DNA from: Staphylococcus taiwanensis
GTDB taxonomy: Bacteria > Bacillota > Bacilli > Staphylococcales > Staphylococcaceae
Length of the DNA stretch: 64,000 nucleotides
NCBI GenBank assembly: GCA_020544305.1
Contig: CP058667.1
Coordinates: 1,302,001 to 1,366,000, forward strand
Direction of reading: 5' to 3'
Part shown: piece after piece, positions 31,483 to 41,758 of the stretch
Layout: every line of letters starts with the position of its first letter
Position numbering within the stretch: the stretch's first letter is position 1
Position numbers and translations under genes: made by a program
The notes under the pieces: model-generated
Databases searched by the model: none
Told to the model about the DNA's origin: nothing
The model's input: only the letters and a program-made list of their open reading frames with translations

Positions 31483-32829
31483 ATGACAAAACATCCATTT
31501 GAATTATTTAATTTAGATGCTACACTCATTGATGCTGTAAAAGATTTAAATTTTAATAAACCAACAGAAATACAAAATAGGATTATTCCTAGAATAAAAA
31601 AAGGAACAAACTTAATCGGTCAATCTCAAACAGGTACAGGCAAATCTCACGCTTTTTTATTACCTTTAATGGATTTAATCGATATAAATACTAAAGAACC
31701 ACAAGCAATCGTAGTTGCTCCTACGAGAGAATTAGCTCAACAACTTTATCAAGCTGCAAGTCACTTGGCAAGGTTTAAAGAAGAAGTTAAAGTGAGTCTA
31801 TTTATAGGAGGTACTGATATTGAGAAAGATCGACAACGTACCAATAATCAACCTCAATTAATTATTGGCACTCCGACAAGAATCAATGATTTAGCGCAAA
31901 CTGGACATTTACATGTACATCTAGCATCATATTTAATTGTTGACGAAGCTGATTTAATGATTGATTTAGGCTTAATTGAAGATGTAGATTTAATAGCTTC
32001 ACGTTTAGATGAAAATGCGCATATAGCCGTTTTTAGTGCTACCATTCCTAAATCTTTACAACCGTTTTTAAATAAATATTTAAGTAATCCTGAATATGTA
32101 GAAGTAGATTCTAAATCTCAAAATAAGAAAAACATTGAATTCTATTTAATTCCAACTAAAGGTACAGAAAAAGTAGATAAAACACTACAATTAATAGATA
32201 TACTTAATCCTTATTTATGTATCGTTTTTTGTAATAGTAGAGATAATGCTGATGAACTTGCTAATTCACTAAACCAAGCTGGTATTAAAGTGGGAATGAT
32301 TCATGGCGGATTATCTCCTCGAGAACGCAAACAACAAATGAAGCGTATTCGAAATTTAGAATTTCAATTTGTAATCGCAAGTGATTTAGCTTCTCGTGGT
32401 ATTGATATTGAAGGTGTTAGTCATGTCATTAACTTTGATGTGCCGAATGACATCGATTTCTTTACTCACAGAGTAGGTAGAACAGGTAGAGGTAATTATA
32501 AAGGCGTAGCAATTACTTTATATAGTCCTGATGAAGAACACAATATCGCTTTAATTGAAGATAAAGGTTACCACTTTGAAAACGTTGATGTGAAAAATGG
32601 AGAATTAACTCCTATCAAGGCTCACAATACACGTCGTAAGCGTGAGCGAAAAGACGATCATTTAACAAATGAAGTTAAACATAAAGTGCGAAGCAAATCT
32701 AAAAATAAAGTGAAACCAGGTTACAAAAAGAAATTTAAACAAGAAGTAGACCGTATGAAACGTCAAGAACGTAAACAATATAGTAAAAGACAAAATCGAC
32801 AACAGAGAAAAAATAATAAAAAAGGATAG
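31483..32829 (+). CDS. cshB: DEAD-box RNA helicase CshB
   Basis: Encodes 448 residues. Q motif around PTEIQNRI, motif I SQTGTGKS (48-55), motif II VDEAD, motif III SAT, motif VI HRVGRTGRG are intact. The last 70 residues are very basic (RRKRERKDD, QERKQYSKRQNRQQRKNNKK), a likely RNA-binding tail. CshB is a cold-shock associated helicase of Bacillales. AAAGGAGGTCAA precedes the ATG. It lies next to nfo, with the nfo ribosome site just after its stop. Confidence 0.95.
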   Translation: MTKHPFELFNLDATLIDAVKDLNFNKPTEIQNRIIPRIKKGTNLIGQSQTGTGKSHAFLLPLMDLIDINTKEPQAIVVAPTRELAQQLYQAASHLARFKEEVKVSLFIGGTDIEKDRQRTNNQPQLIIGTPTRINDLAQTGHLHVHLASYLIVDEADLMIDLGLIEDVDLIASRLDENAHIAVFSATIPKSLQPFLNKYLSNPEYVEVDSKSQNKKNIEFYLIPTKGTEKVDKTLQLIDILNPYLCIVFCNSRDNADELANSLNQAGIKVGMIHGGLSPRERKQQMKRIRNLEFQFVIASDLASRGIDIEGVSHVINFDVPNDIDFFTHRVGRTGRGNYKGVAITLYSPDEEHNIALIEDKGYHFENVDVKNGELTPIKAHNTRRKRERKDDHLTNEVKHKVRSKSKNKVKPGYKKKFKQEVDRMKRQERKQYSKRQNRQQRKNNKKG

Positions 32830-33729
<900 letters not shown>

Positions 33730-33740
33730 TAATAAAAGTT

Positions 33741-33786
33741 ATGATGAGATACGAATTCTATTTAAGAATCTATCTCATCATTTTCT
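33741..33786 (+). terminator. Terminator after nfo
   Basis: ATGATGAGATA (33741-33751) pairs perfectly with TATCTCATCAT (33771-33781), with a smaller ATTCT/AGAAT stem inside, then TTTTCT. Confidence 0.82.
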
Positions 33787-33823
33787 ATGTTATCCCTTTT
33801 CTTTCAAGTCGTAAACATTACTA

Positions 33824-33852
33824 TTTACAAAATATACTGTAAACTGTATAGT
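33824..33852 (+). promoter_or_regulatory. Promoter of the zinc ABC transporter-zur operon
   Basis: TTTACA, 17 bp, TATAGT: five of six matches in each box. The spacer carries a direct repeat ACTGTA-A-ACTGTA (33836-33848), and GTAAA/TTTAC (33811-33828) forms a short inverted repeat over the -35. A Zur site would be expected here, but no convincing match to the Bacillus Zur consensus was found. Confidence 0.7.
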
Positions 33853-33870
33853 ATTATTCGAGGTGAAAAA

Positions 33871-34647
33871 ATGCTACAACCTGTTTTTGAATTAAAAAAT
33901 ATTGATTATCATTTTGATAACAAACAAGTTCTTGAAAATATTAATATTCAAATTAATAAAGGTGAATTTCTGGCTATTGTAGGTCCTAATGGAGCTGGTA
34001 AATCAACTTTACTTAAAATAATTTTAGGTTTATTGCCATTACAAAAAGGTGAAATTTTCATTGATGGTAAATCATATAAAAAAAATAATCAATCAGCATT
34101 AAAAATCAGCTATGTATCTCAAAAAGCCACCGCATTTAACGCTGGCTTTCCAGCCAGTGTCAAAGAAGTTGTGTTGAGTGGATTAACAAAAACAAAAAAA
34201 TTATTTCAAAGATTTAATAAAAACGATGAATTATTAGTTGATAATGTTTTGTCTCGTTTAAATATTCACCATTTAATTAATAAAAATATAGCTGAACTAT
34301 CAGGTGGACAACAACAGAGAGTTTTAATAGCTCGTGCTTTAATCTCTAATCCTTCAGTTTTAGTCTTAGATGAACCAACGAATGGAATTGATGCTAAGCA
34401 TGTAAGTGAATTTTATGAAACTTTACAACATTTGAAAGAAGAAGGAATAACTATAATTTTAGTTACACATGACATCGGGGTAGTAGCTGATACTGCAACT
34501 AGAGTCGCATGTCTCAATAGACATTTACATTTTCACGGTTCGACTGAAGAATTTAAAAAATTGGATGAAGTTGAGATATCAAAAATTTATGGTCATCCTG
34601 TAAAATTTGTAGATCATCAACATGACAGAGAATGTTGTGAATCATAA
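33871..34647 (+). CDS. Zinc-type metal ABC transporter, ATP-binding protein
   Basis: Encodes 258 residues. Walker A GPNGAGKST (38-46), signature LSGGQQQR near 143, Walker B VLVLDEPT and the H-loop THD are intact. It belongs to the MntB/ZnuC family, and linkage to zur indicates zinc uptake (the S. aureus counterpart was named mreA). The ATG at 33871 follows GAGGTGAAAAA; the longer frame runs through the promoter. No solute-binding protein gene is adjacent; it must be encoded elsewhere. Confidence 0.93.
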   Translation: MLQPVFELKNIDYHFDNKQVLENINIQINKGEFLAIVGPNGAGKSTLLKIILGLLPLQKGEIFIDGKSYKKNNQSALKISYVSQKATAFNAGFPASVKEVVLSGLTKTKKLFQRFNKNDELLVDNVLSRLNIHHLINKNIAELSGGQQQRVLIARALISNPSVLVLDEPTNGIDAKHVSEFYETLQHLKEEGITIILVTHDIGVVADTATRVACLNRHLHFHGSTEEFKKLDEVEISKIYGHPVKFVDHQHDRECCES

Positions 34648-34674
34648 AAAATTTAATAAATTTAGGAGTTTAAA

Positions 34675-34719
34675 ATGAATTTTATAAGAAAACAAATTAG
34701 TGGTGATATTCATGATTGA
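34675..34719 (+). CDS. 14-residue leader ORF overlapping the zinc permease start
   Basis: ATG at 34675 has a good ribosome site (TAGGAG, 6 nt spacing) and is followed by 13 sense codons (NFIRKQISGDIHD) and TGA at 34717-34719. The permease ATG (34712) lies inside its last codons in another frame, so ribosomes ending here could reinitiate on the permease. The peptide is not recognised; its value may be translational coupling only. Confidence 0.5.
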   Translation: MNFIRKQISGDIHD

Positions 34720-35557
34720 AGCCCTATTAAATTTTGATTTCATGAGATACTCTTTACTAAGTGGTATTTTGATTGGATTTATCGCACCCTTAATTGGCGC
34801 ATTTATTGTTGTTAGAAGATTATCTTTAATCGCTGACGCTTTAAGTCATGTAACGCTAGGGGGCATTTCATTTGGAATGTTCGTATTAACAATATCCCCT
34901 GCATTAGCTATAATTAACCCTATGTGGTTTGGAATTCTATTCGCGATAGTTGGGGCCCTATTAATTGAAAAATTAAGGACTTCATATTCTAATTATCAAG
35001 AAATAGCAATACCAATTATTATGAGTGCTGGGATAGCATTAAGTGCTATTTTCATATCTTTAGCTGATGGTTTCAATCAAGAAATTGTTGGTTTATTATT
35101 CGGCTCAATTAGTGCAGTTAGCCTTAGTGATTTAATGACAGTTGTAGTTATTTCTATTATAGTATTATTATTTATTATATTATTTTATAAAGAGTTATTC
35201 ATTTTATCATTTGATGAAGAATACAGTAAGGTAATAAATATCCCCAAATGGATTCAATTTTTATTTATCGTTATTGTAGCGATGGTTATATCTGCTTCAA
35301 TGAGAGTGGTAGGGATTCTTTTAGTTAGTGCATTAATAACTTTGCCGATTGCTATCGCAATGCGAATAACTAAAGGTTTTAAGCAACTTATTATTTTAAG
35401 TGTCGCTATAGGCGAGTTTTCAGTAATTGTAGGATTAATTCTTGCTTTTTATATGAATATTTCACCAGGTGGTGTTATTGTAGTCTTATTAGTTTTATTA
35501 TTAGGACTTACAATGTTATATCAAAAGTCAATTGTAAGGTTTAAAAAGGGGCATTAA
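34712..35557 (+). CDS. Zinc-type metal ABC transporter, permease
   Basis: Encodes 281 residues with about eight transmembrane helices, ABC-3 family (ZnuB-like). The cytoplasmic coupling segment SLIADALSHVTLGGISFG is typical. ATG at 34712 follows GTGGTGA; an alternative in-frame GTG lies at 34700. It should form a dimer energised by the preceding ATPase and controlled by the following Zur. A 14-codon ORF overlaps its start. Confidence 0.93.
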   Translation: MIEALLNFDFMRYSLLSGILIGFIAPLIGAFIVVRRLSLIADALSHVTLGGISFGMFVLTISPALAIINPMWFGILFAIVGALLIEKLRTSYSNYQEIAIPIIMSAGIALSAIFISLADGFNQEIVGLLFGSISAVSLSDLMTVVVISIIVLLFIILFYKELFILSFDEEYSKVINIPKWIQFLFIVIVAMVISASMRVVGILLVSALITLPIAIAMRITKGFKQLIILSVAIGEFSVIVGLILAFYMNISPGGVIVVLLVLLLGLTMLYQKSIVRFKKGH

Positions 35558-35560
35558 ATT

Positions 35561-35983
35561 ATGAATACTAATGATGCAATTAAAATTTTAAAAGATAATG
35601 GTTTAAAATATACAAAAAAACGTGAAGATATGATAAATGTATTTGTGAAAGAAGACAAATACGTTAACGCTAAACATATTCAACAACAACTTGATAAAGA
35701 TTATCCAGGTATTTCTTTTGATACTATTTATAGAAATTTACATTTATTTAAGGATTTGAATATTATTGAGAGCACAGAGTTAGATGGTGAAATGAAGTTT
35801 AGAATTGCCTGTATGAATCATCACCATCATCATTTTATTTGTGAAAATTGTGGAGATACTAAAATAATTGACTATTGCCCAATTGAACAAATTAAAAATT
35901 TCCTACCTAATGTAGATATTCATACTCATAAACTTGAAGTTTATGGCATATGTGAAAATTGTCATAATAAAAATACTAAATAG
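35561..35983 (+). CDS. zur: Zinc uptake regulator Zur (Fur family)
   Basis: Encodes 140 residues. An N-terminal winged helix (residues 5-80, [18 protein letters not shown] as recognition region) precedes the metal-sensing part with [13 protein letters not shown] and a second CENC pair near the end (structural zinc, two CxxC). It represses zinc uptake genes when zinc is sufficient. Starts 3 bp after the permease, ribosome site AAAAGGGG. The transporter-zur operon layout is as in S. aureus. Confidence 0.95.
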   Translation: MNTNDAIKILKDNGLKYTKKREDMINVFVKEDKYVNAKHIQQQLDKDYPGISFDTIYRNLHLFKDLNIIESTELDGEMKFRIACMNHHHHHFICENCGDTKIIDYCPIEQIKNFLPNVDIHTHKLEVYGICENCHNKNTK

Positions 35984-36005
35984 CAATTTCATAAATTTAC
36001 CAATT

Positions 36006-36042
36006 GAGAGTGAGACATCATACGTGTCGAGCTCTCTTTTCT
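36006..36042 (+). terminator. Terminator after zur
   Basis: GAGAG...GACA pairs with TGTC...CTCTC (36006-36036) with an inner mismatch region, followed by TTTTCTT. Confidence 0.75.
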
Positions 36043-36244
36043 TACTTTTAATACATTTTCAAACTTCAAATATAAATATCAATAAATAATGAATATATAC
36101 ATGCTTACTTATAGGTCATTAGTCTGATTTAACTATAATTTTTTAATAATCAGTGCATTATATGTTTAAAAGCTATCCATTTGAGATATATTAAATATGT
36201 AACAAGATAATAAGTATATTAATTATAAGTTGCAAGCAAATGAT
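36043..36244. other. AT-rich spacer between zur and the sodA promoter
   Basis: About 200 bp of very AT-rich sequence with no ORF carrying a ribosome site and no clear repeat. Together with flanks it makes the 323-bp zur-sodA gap. Confidence 0.4.
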
Positions 36245-36273
36245 TTGTTGATTAATTAACAACTTGTTATGAT
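36245..36273 (+). promoter_or_regulatory. Promoter of sodA
   Basis: TTGTTG, 17 bp, TATGAT with correct spacing, 34 bp before the ATG. TTGTT...AACAA around the -35 forms an imperfect inverted repeat (36245-36262) that might be a regulator site. Confidence 0.7.
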
Positions 36274-36306
36274 GAACGTATCGAAATTTTAGGAGGATGA
36301 TTAATT

Positions 36307-36906
36307 ATGGCTTTTGAATTACCAAATTTACCATATGCAGCAGATGCATTAGAACCACATATTGACAAAGAAACTATGGAAATTCACCACGACAAACATC
36401 ACAACACTTATGTTACAAAATTAAACTCTGCAGTTGAAGGTACTGACCTTGAATCTAAATCAATCGAAGAAATTGTTGCAAATTTAGATAGTGTACCTGA
36501 AGATATTCAAACAGCTGTTCGTAATAATGGCGGTGGACACTTAAACCACTCATTATTCTGGGAATTATTAACTCCTAACTCTGAAGAAAAAGGAACTGTA
36601 GTTGATAAAATTAAAGAACAATGGGGTTCTTTAGATGAATTCAAAAAAGAATTTGCTGATAAAGCAGCTGCTCGTTTTGGTTCAGGTTGGGCATGGTTAG
36701 TTGTAAATAACGGTCAATTAGAAATCGTTACAACACCAAACCAAGACAATCCTTTAACTGAAGGCAAAACACCTATCTTAGGATTAGATGTTTGGGAACA
36801 TGCTTATTATCTTAAATATCAAAACAAACGTCCAGATTATATCAGTGCATTCTGGAACGTAGTTAACTGGGAAAAAGTTGACGAATTATACAACGCTGCT
36901 AAATAA
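36307..36906 (+). CDS. sodA: Superoxide dismutase (Mn/Fe)
   Basis: Encodes 199 residues. The four metal ligands are in place: H27, H81, D161, H165 ([10 protein letters not shown]). It dismutates superoxide in the cytosol. A strong ribosome site (TTAGGAGGATGA) and favoured codons indicate high expression. Residue 12 is Ala in PYAADALEP, where many relatives have Tyr (PYAYDALEP); this is outside the metal shell. It has its own promoter and terminator. Confidence 0.98.
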   Translation: MAFELPNLPYAADALEPHIDKETMEIHHDKHHNTYVTKLNSAVEGTDLESKSIEEIVANLDSVPEDIQTAVRNNGGGHLNHSLFWELLTPNSEEKGTVVDKIKEQWGSLDEFKKEFADKAAARFGSGWAWLVVNNGQLEIVTTPNQDNPLTEGKTPILGLDVWEHAYYLKYQNKRPDYISAFWNVVNWEKVDELYNAAK

Positions 36907-36932
36907 TTTAAAAGTAACTATTTAACATCTAG

Positions 36933-36965
36933 CCTAAGACATTCATTGTCTTAGGTTTTTTATTT
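36933..36965 (+). terminator. Terminator of sodA
   Basis: Perfect 9-bp stem CCTAAGACA / TGTCTTAGG (36933-36941, 36947-36955), 5-nt loop, then T-rich tract. Confidence 0.93.
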
Positions 36966-37108
36966 TTTTGAACTCAGTTAATAAAAAATAAAAATTTTAC
37001 ATATTATTGATTTCTAACTCGCTCTTTTTTTATTAAAATGATGGTAATAAATATAAATTTCATATATCATTTATAAGTAAACATGTTTAATAATTGAGGT
37101 AGGTTATC

Positions 37109-39154
37109 TTGCTTAAAAGGTTAAAGGAAAAATCAAATGATGAAAAAATAAAGCAAACTATGAATCAACGAATTAGTTTTATTTTTGGAGTAATAATTTT
37201 AATATTTGGAATTATAGTTCTACGGCTAGGATATTTACAAATAGCACAAGGCTCACATTATAGTCAATTAGTAAAAAATGATGAGAACATAACTGTCAAT
37301 GAATCAGTACCGCGAGGAAGAATTGTTGATAGAAATGGTAAAGTTTTAGTAGATAATGCATCAAAACTTGCAATTACATATACACGTTCTAGAAAAACAA
37401 GTCAAAAAGATATGTTAAATACTGCAAAAAGTCTCTCAAAATTAATTACTATGAAAACCAATAAAATAACAAAAAGAGATAAGCAAGATTATTGGATTCA
37501 GAAGCATCCTGAAGATGTAACTAAATTAATGAAAAAAGAAACTTCAATGTTAAATGATGGCAGTATTTCACAGGATCAATATGACAAACAATTATATAGT
37601 AAAATAAGTGATAAACAATTAAATAGTTTGTCTAAAAAAGATCTACAAATTTTAGCGATTTACAGAGAAATGTCAGCTGGGTCTACAATGGATCCACAAA
37701 CAATTAAAAATGAAGATGTTACTGAAAAAGAATACGCAGCAGTTTCACAACAACTTGATAAACTTCCTGGCGTAAATACATCAATGGATTGGGACCGCCG
37801 TTATCCATACGGTGATACACTAAGAAGTATTTTTGGAAGTGTTTCAACACCAGCTGAAGGTATTCCTAAAGAATTAACTGAACAATATTTGGCTAAAGGG
37901 TATTCTCGAAATGATCGAGTAGGTAAATCTTATTTAGAATATCAATATGAGAATATTTTACGTGGTAAAAAGAAAGAAATGAAATATACCACTGATAAAT
38001 CAGGTAAAGTCATCAATTCTGAAGTTATAAATCCAGGGTCTAGAGGTGATGATTTACAACTAACCATTGATATTGATTTACAAAAAAAAGTCGAATCTCT
38101 ATTAGAGAGTGAAATAAAAACCTTACGTAGTCAAGGCGCAACTGATATGGACAATGCGCTTATTGTAGTACAAAATCCTAAAAATGGTGATATTCTTGCC
38201 ATGGCAGGTAAACAAATTGATAAAAATGGAAAAATGACTGACTATGATTTAGGTAACTTTACTGGTCAATTTGCAGTAGGTTCATCAGTAAAAGGCGGTA
38301 CACTATTAACAGGTTACCAAAATAAAGCTATCAAAGTTGGAGAAGAAATGATTGATGAACCATTACACTTTAGTGGTGGATTGACAAAACGTTCTTATTT
38401 CAACAAAAATGACAAAGTTCGAATTAATGATGAAGAAGCACTTATGCACTCATCTAATGTTTACATGTTTAAGACTGCTTTAAAATTAGCAGGTGATCCT
38501 TATTCATATGGAATGAGTTTGCCTAATAATATAACGGATGCAGGACAAAAATTAAGAAAAGGTCTTAACCAAGTTGGTTTAGGTGTTAAAACTGGTATAG
38601 ATTTACCTAATGAAACAATAGGACAAATAGAACCTTTAACAACCAATTCAGGTAATTATCTTGATTTAGCAATTGGTCAATACGATACTTATACACCATT
38701 ACAGCTATCTCAATATATATCAACAATCGCTAATAATGGTTATAGAATCCAACCACATATTGGTTTAGCAATACATGATGCAACGAATAGTGATGATATA
38801 GGACCTGTAAAACAAAAAATTAAAGGTAATGTTCTTAATAAAGTAAATAATTCTGATGAAGAAATAAAAGAAGTTCAAAATGGATTTAAAATGGCATTTA
38901 ATGAAAAAGATGGAACTGGTTATGCAAGTTTCCGTAATACTAAAGTGCCTTCTGCAGGTAAAACAGGTACTGCTGAAGTTTATCAAAATGGCCAATCAAG
39001 AGTTAACTCAACGTATATTGGTTATGCACCAATTAAAAATCCAAAATTAGCTTTCTCTATTGTTTATACAAACCAACCGGTACCACCACCATGGTTAAAT
39101 GGTGGAGATTTAGGTAGAGATGTTATTAATTATTATTTTAAAGATAAAAAGTAG
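37109..39154 (+). CDS. pbpC: Class B penicillin-binding protein PBP3
   Basis: Encodes 681 residues from TTG, with TTGAGGTAGG upstream. One transmembrane helix (about 26-46) anchors a dimerisation domain (VPRGRIVDRNGKVL) and a transpeptidase domain with S392-SVK395, S448-SN450 and KTGTAE starting K618, all three catalytic motifs intact. In S. aureus PBP3 cooperates with the SEDS protein RodA in side-wall synthesis. It has no PASTA repeats. It lies between sodA and rpmG as in S. aureus. Confidence 0.95.
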   Translation: MLKRLKEKSNDEKIKQTMNQRISFIFGVIILIFGIIVLRLGYLQIAQGSHYSQLVKNDENITVNESVPRGRIVDRNGKVLVDNASKLAITYTRSRKTSQKDMLNTAKSLSKLITMKTNKITKRDKQDYWIQKHPEDVTKLMKKETSMLNDGSISQDQYDKQLYSKISDKQLNSLSKKDLQILAIYREMSAGSTMDPQTIKNEDVTEKEYAAVSQQLDKLPGVNTSMDWDRRYPYGDTLRSIFGSVSTPAEGIPKELTEQYLAKGYSRNDRVGKSYLEYQYENILRGKKKEMKYTTDKSGKVINSEVINPGSRGDDLQLTIDIDLQKKVESLLESEIKTLRSQGATDMDNALIVVQNPKNGDILAMAGKQIDKNGKMTDYDLGNFTGQFAVGSSVKGGTLLTGYQNKAIKVGEEMIDEPLHFSGGLTKRSYFNKNDKVRINDEEALMHSSNVYMFKTALKLAGDPYSYGMSLPNNITDAGQKLRKGLNQVGLGVKTGIDLPNETIGQIEPLTTNSGNYLDLAIGQYDTYTPLQLSQYISTIANNGYRIQPHIGLAIHDATNSDDIGPVKQKIKGNVLNKVNNSDEEIKEVQNGFKMAFNEKDGTGYASFRNTKVPSAGKTGTAEVYQNGQSRVNSTYIGYAPIKNPKLAFSIVYTNQPVPPPWLNGGDLGRDVINYYFKDKK

Positions 39155-39289
39155 TAATTAGAAAAAACATTAACTATTAGATAAAATTTGTGTTGTATTT
39201 TGAAAGCTTAAATAATTAGTACTTTTCAATTAATGTGCTAAGTGGTATGATAATAAAGTCGTATTTAGAAAAGGTAAGGAGGAATTAAC

Positions 39290-39439
39290 ATGCGCGTAAA
39301 CGTAACATTAGCTTGTACTGAATGTGGTGACAGAAACTACATCACTACTAAAAACAAAAGAAACAATCCTGAACGTGTTGAAATGAAAAAATATTGTTCA
39401 CGTGATAACAAACAAACTTTACACCGTGAAACTAAATAA
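39290..39439 (+). CDS. rpmG: 50S ribosomal protein L33
   Basis: Encodes 49 residues, [17 protein letters not shown]...[17 protein letters not shown]. It has C9 and C12 of a zinc ribbon but only C36 from the second pair, a form that is common among staphylococcal L33 paralogues. A strong ribosome site (AAGGAGG) precedes the ATG. A possible promoter (TTTTCA, 17 bp, TATGAT at 39223-39251) and a strong terminator make it a single-gene unit. Bacillales usually have several rpmG copies, so the copy number suffix cannot be given. Confidence 0.97.
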   Translation: MRVNVTLACTECGDRNYITTKNKRNNPERVEMKKYCSRDNKQTLHRETK

Positions 39440-39459
39440 TAAGCTGATATTCAGCTAAC

Positions 39460-39491
39460 GGCTTTCTGATCAAATCAGAAAGCCTTTTTTT
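39460..39491 (+). terminator. Terminator of rpmG
   Basis: Perfect 11-bp stem GGCTTTCTGAT / ATCAGAAAGCC with 3-nt loop CAA, followed by seven Ts. Confidence 0.96.
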
Positions 39492-39502
39492 ATTTCATCT
39501 AA

Positions 39503-39531
39503 ATGACATCATCTTTTAATAACGTTATAAT
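39503..39531 (+). promoter_or_regulatory. Promoter of the folate ligase-rhomboid-glcK operon
   Basis: ATGACA, 17 bp, TATAAT: eleven of twelve consensus bases, 30 bp before the ligase ATG. It probably drives 39561-43692, where genes overlap or are closely spaced. Confidence 0.82.
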
Positions 39532-39560
39532 ATATGTAGTGTGTAGAGAGTGGGGATTTA

Positions 39561-40097
39561 ATGATAAAAAAAGATATTCGTAAAAATACACTATCTAAAA
39601 TGAAAAGTTTTGATAAAACTAAGAAAGTTCATGCAGACAATTGGTTAAAACAGCAGTTATTTAATGACAATTGGTATAAAAATTCTAATCGAATTGGAAT
39701 CGTATTATCAATGCCTCACGAAGTAGATACATATCAAATAATTAAAGCTGCTTTATTGGATAATAAAAGAATGTTTGTACCCAATACTAATTACGAATCT
39801 AAGGATATGAATTTTAAAGAAATTAAAAACTTATCCTGTATAGAAAAAGATGAAAAAGGTATTTATTTTGTCAATGAAGATACAGAAACAACAGATCAAT
39901 TGGATTTAATTATTGTTCCAGGTGTTGCTTTTAGAGAAGATTGTTACAGAGTTGGCTATGGTGGTGGCTATTATGACCGTTTTTTAAGTCACTCAACCGC
40001 CCACACCTTAAGTTTAATTTACGATTTTCAATTAACTCAATTTGATATAGAAAATCATGATCAACCTGTGGATAAATTAATTATTTATAACACATAG
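39561..40097 (+). CDS. 5-formyltetrahydrofolate cyclo-ligase
   Basis: Encodes 178 residues. Basic N-terminus IKKDIRKNTLSKMK, then IVLSMPHEVDTYQII and the C-terminal VPGVAFREDCYRVGYGGGYYDRFL, the signature of the family (MTHFS/YqgN/YgfA). It converts 5-formyl-THF to 5,10-methenyl-THF with ATP. The glycine-rich loop binds ATP/phosphate. First gene of a probable operon; the rhomboid gene starts 15 bp downstream. Confidence 0.94.
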   Translation: MIKKDIRKNTLSKMKSFDKTKKVHADNWLKQQLFNDNWYKNSNRIGIVLSMPHEVDTYQIIKAALLDNKRMFVPNTNYESKDMNFKEIKNLSCIEKDEKGIYFVNEDTETTDQLDLIIVPGVAFREDCYRVGYGGGYYDRFLSHSTAHTLSLIYDFQLTQFDIENHDQPVDKLIIYNT

Positions 40098-40112
40098 ATT
40101 TTGGAGGAATTA

Positions 40113-41558
40113 ATGGATATTGAAAAACGTTTTTGGAAGTCAATATTTTATTGGATTAGATATTTTAATTATAAAATAATAAATATTGAAAAAAATGAAA
40201 ATGAAGTATGGTTGACAAATAAACATAAAAACAAAGTAGTTATTTTTAGAAAAGACATAACCTCTACTCAAGAAATTAGATTTGATAAAGCCAAAATTAA
40301 AGAAAACTTTGAGCAAATAGAAAATACCTTGGGTTTTAATCCTAAAACTTTTGAATATTTTTATTTTGTAGACAAAGATTATACTTTAGACGAATTCACA
40401 GAAACTCATCCAATAAAGTTTCAGTATAATCTCATTTCAAATGATAAAGACGTAGAGAAACTTTATCCTAACGTAATTTTATCAACCATTTTCACTAGAA
40501 AAGATAATAAATCGTCAACACACTATAGAAAACGCGTTTTGACACAAAATCCTATAGATAGATATATGATGACTTTTACACCTATGACTTATATATTAAT
40601 TACAATAAATGTATTAATATGGTTAGTCATGATTTTATATTTTAATCACTTTTCAGATGTAAAGCTCTTAGACGTGGGGGGCTTAGTTCACTTTAACGTT
40701 GTACATGGTGAATGGTATCGACTAATCACCTCAATGTTTTTGCATTTTAATTTTGAGCACATATTGATGAACATGTTATCATTGTTTATTTTTGGTAAAA
40801 TTGTAGAGTCAATTGTTGGTCCATTTAAAACTTTAGGTATATATTTAGTATCCGGTCTTTTAGGAAACTTTATATCATTGTCATTTAATTTACATACTGT
40901 GTCAGTAGGTGCAAGTGGTGCTATATTTGGCTTAATTGGAGCAATATTTGCGATGATGTATGTGAGTAAAAATTTCGACAAAAAATTAATCGGGCAAATG
41001 TTGATTGCATTACTTATATTAGTAGTTTTATCATTATTTATGTCCAATATTAATATCATGGCTCATCTTGGAGGATTTATTGGTGGTGTATTAATAACTT
41101 TAATAGGCTATTATTTTCACGAAAATCGTAATTTGTTTTGGTTATTCCTAATATTACTTTTAGTTATTTTTGTGGCCCTACAAGTACGTATTTTCACTAT
41201 TAAAGAGCAAAATATTTATGATAAATTAATTGAAGATGCTATGGTAAATTATGATTATAAAGAAGCAAATTCTATTGTTAATCATACTATTGATAAAGGT
41301 TATGATGATGATCGTACTTATTATTTAAAAGGATTAATTACTGCAACAACTAGTTCAAGAGCAGAAGCCATGGCAGATTGGGAACGTGGATTGAAAAACC
41401 ATCCTAATTCAGGATTACTTAACTACGAATTAGCAATTGCAAATAGAGCACTTGATGATAATGAAAAAGCATTAAGTTATGTTAAAAAGGCGGTTAAGAT
41501 TAATTCAAATGATAATGATTATAAAAATTTAGAAAAAGAGTTGAAAAAAAACAAATGA
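40113..41558 (+). CDS. Rhomboid intramembrane serine protease (GluP/YqgP type)
   Basis: Encodes 481 residues. A soluble N-terminal region (1-155) precedes six or seven transmembrane helices with the catalytic pair S268 (GASGAIFG) and H318 (IMAHLGGFIGG); the HFNFEHILMNM element is also present. The C-terminal 110 residues look like TPR repeats (YYLKGLITATTSSRAEAMADWERGL). B. subtilis YqgP cleaves membrane proteins such as the Mg transporter MgtE. ATG at 40113 follows GGAGG. Its end overlaps yqgQ. Confidence 0.94.
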   Translation: MDIEKRFWKSIFYWIRYFNYKIINIEKNENEVWLTNKHKNKVVIFRKDITSTQEIRFDKAKIKENFEQIENTLGFNPKTFEYFYFVDKDYTLDEFTETHPIKFQYNLISNDKDVEKLYPNVILSTIFTRKDNKSSTHYRKRVLTQNPIDRYMMTFTPMTYILITINVLIWLVMILYFNHFSDVKLLDVGGLVHFNVVHGEWYRLITSMFLHFNFEHILMNMLSLFIFGKIVESIVGPFKTLGIYLVSGLLGNFISLSFNLHTVSVGASGAIFGLIGAIFAMMYVSKNFDKKLIGQMLIALLILVVLSLFMSNINIMAHLGGFIGGVLITLIGYYFHENRNLFWLFLILLLVIFVALQVRIFTIKEQNIYDKLIEDAMVNYDYKEANSIVNHTIDKGYDDDRTYYLKGLITATTSSRAEAMADWERGLKNHPNSGLLNYELAIANRALDDNEKALSYVKKAVKINSNDNDYKNLEKELKKNK

Positions 41559-41758
41559 ATCGGGAAATCAATAACTTTTATGATGTCCTTCAACTTTTAA
41601 AGAAATATGGATTTATTATCTATTTTAAAGATCCCAAAGACATGCATGAGATGATGTTACAAGAAATAAAGTCCTTGTACAATTATGAATTATTATCTAA
41701 AGATGACTATCTAAAATGTATTTTAATAATTAACCAGAGAGGGAATGAGCATAAATGA
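41555..41758 (+). CDS. YqgQ family small protein (DUF910)
   Basis: Encodes 67 residues, [35 protein letters not shown]. This matches the DUF910/YqgQ family: a small helical protein always found between the rhomboid gene and glucokinase in Bacillales. Its function is unknown; nucleic-acid binding has been suggested from structure. It overlaps the rhomboid stop by 4 bp and glcK by 4 bp, so translation is coupled on both sides. Ribosome site is poor (inside A-rich gluP end). Confidence 0.88.
   Translation: MNREINNFYDVLQLLKKYGFIIYFKDPKDMHEMMLQEIKSLYNYELLSKDDYLKCILIINQRGNEHK

Noticed and set aside
33811-33852. Zur box upstream of the zinc transporter operon
   Set aside because: Only a 5-bp inverted repeat and a short direct repeat are present; neither matches the known Zur consensus well enough to call.
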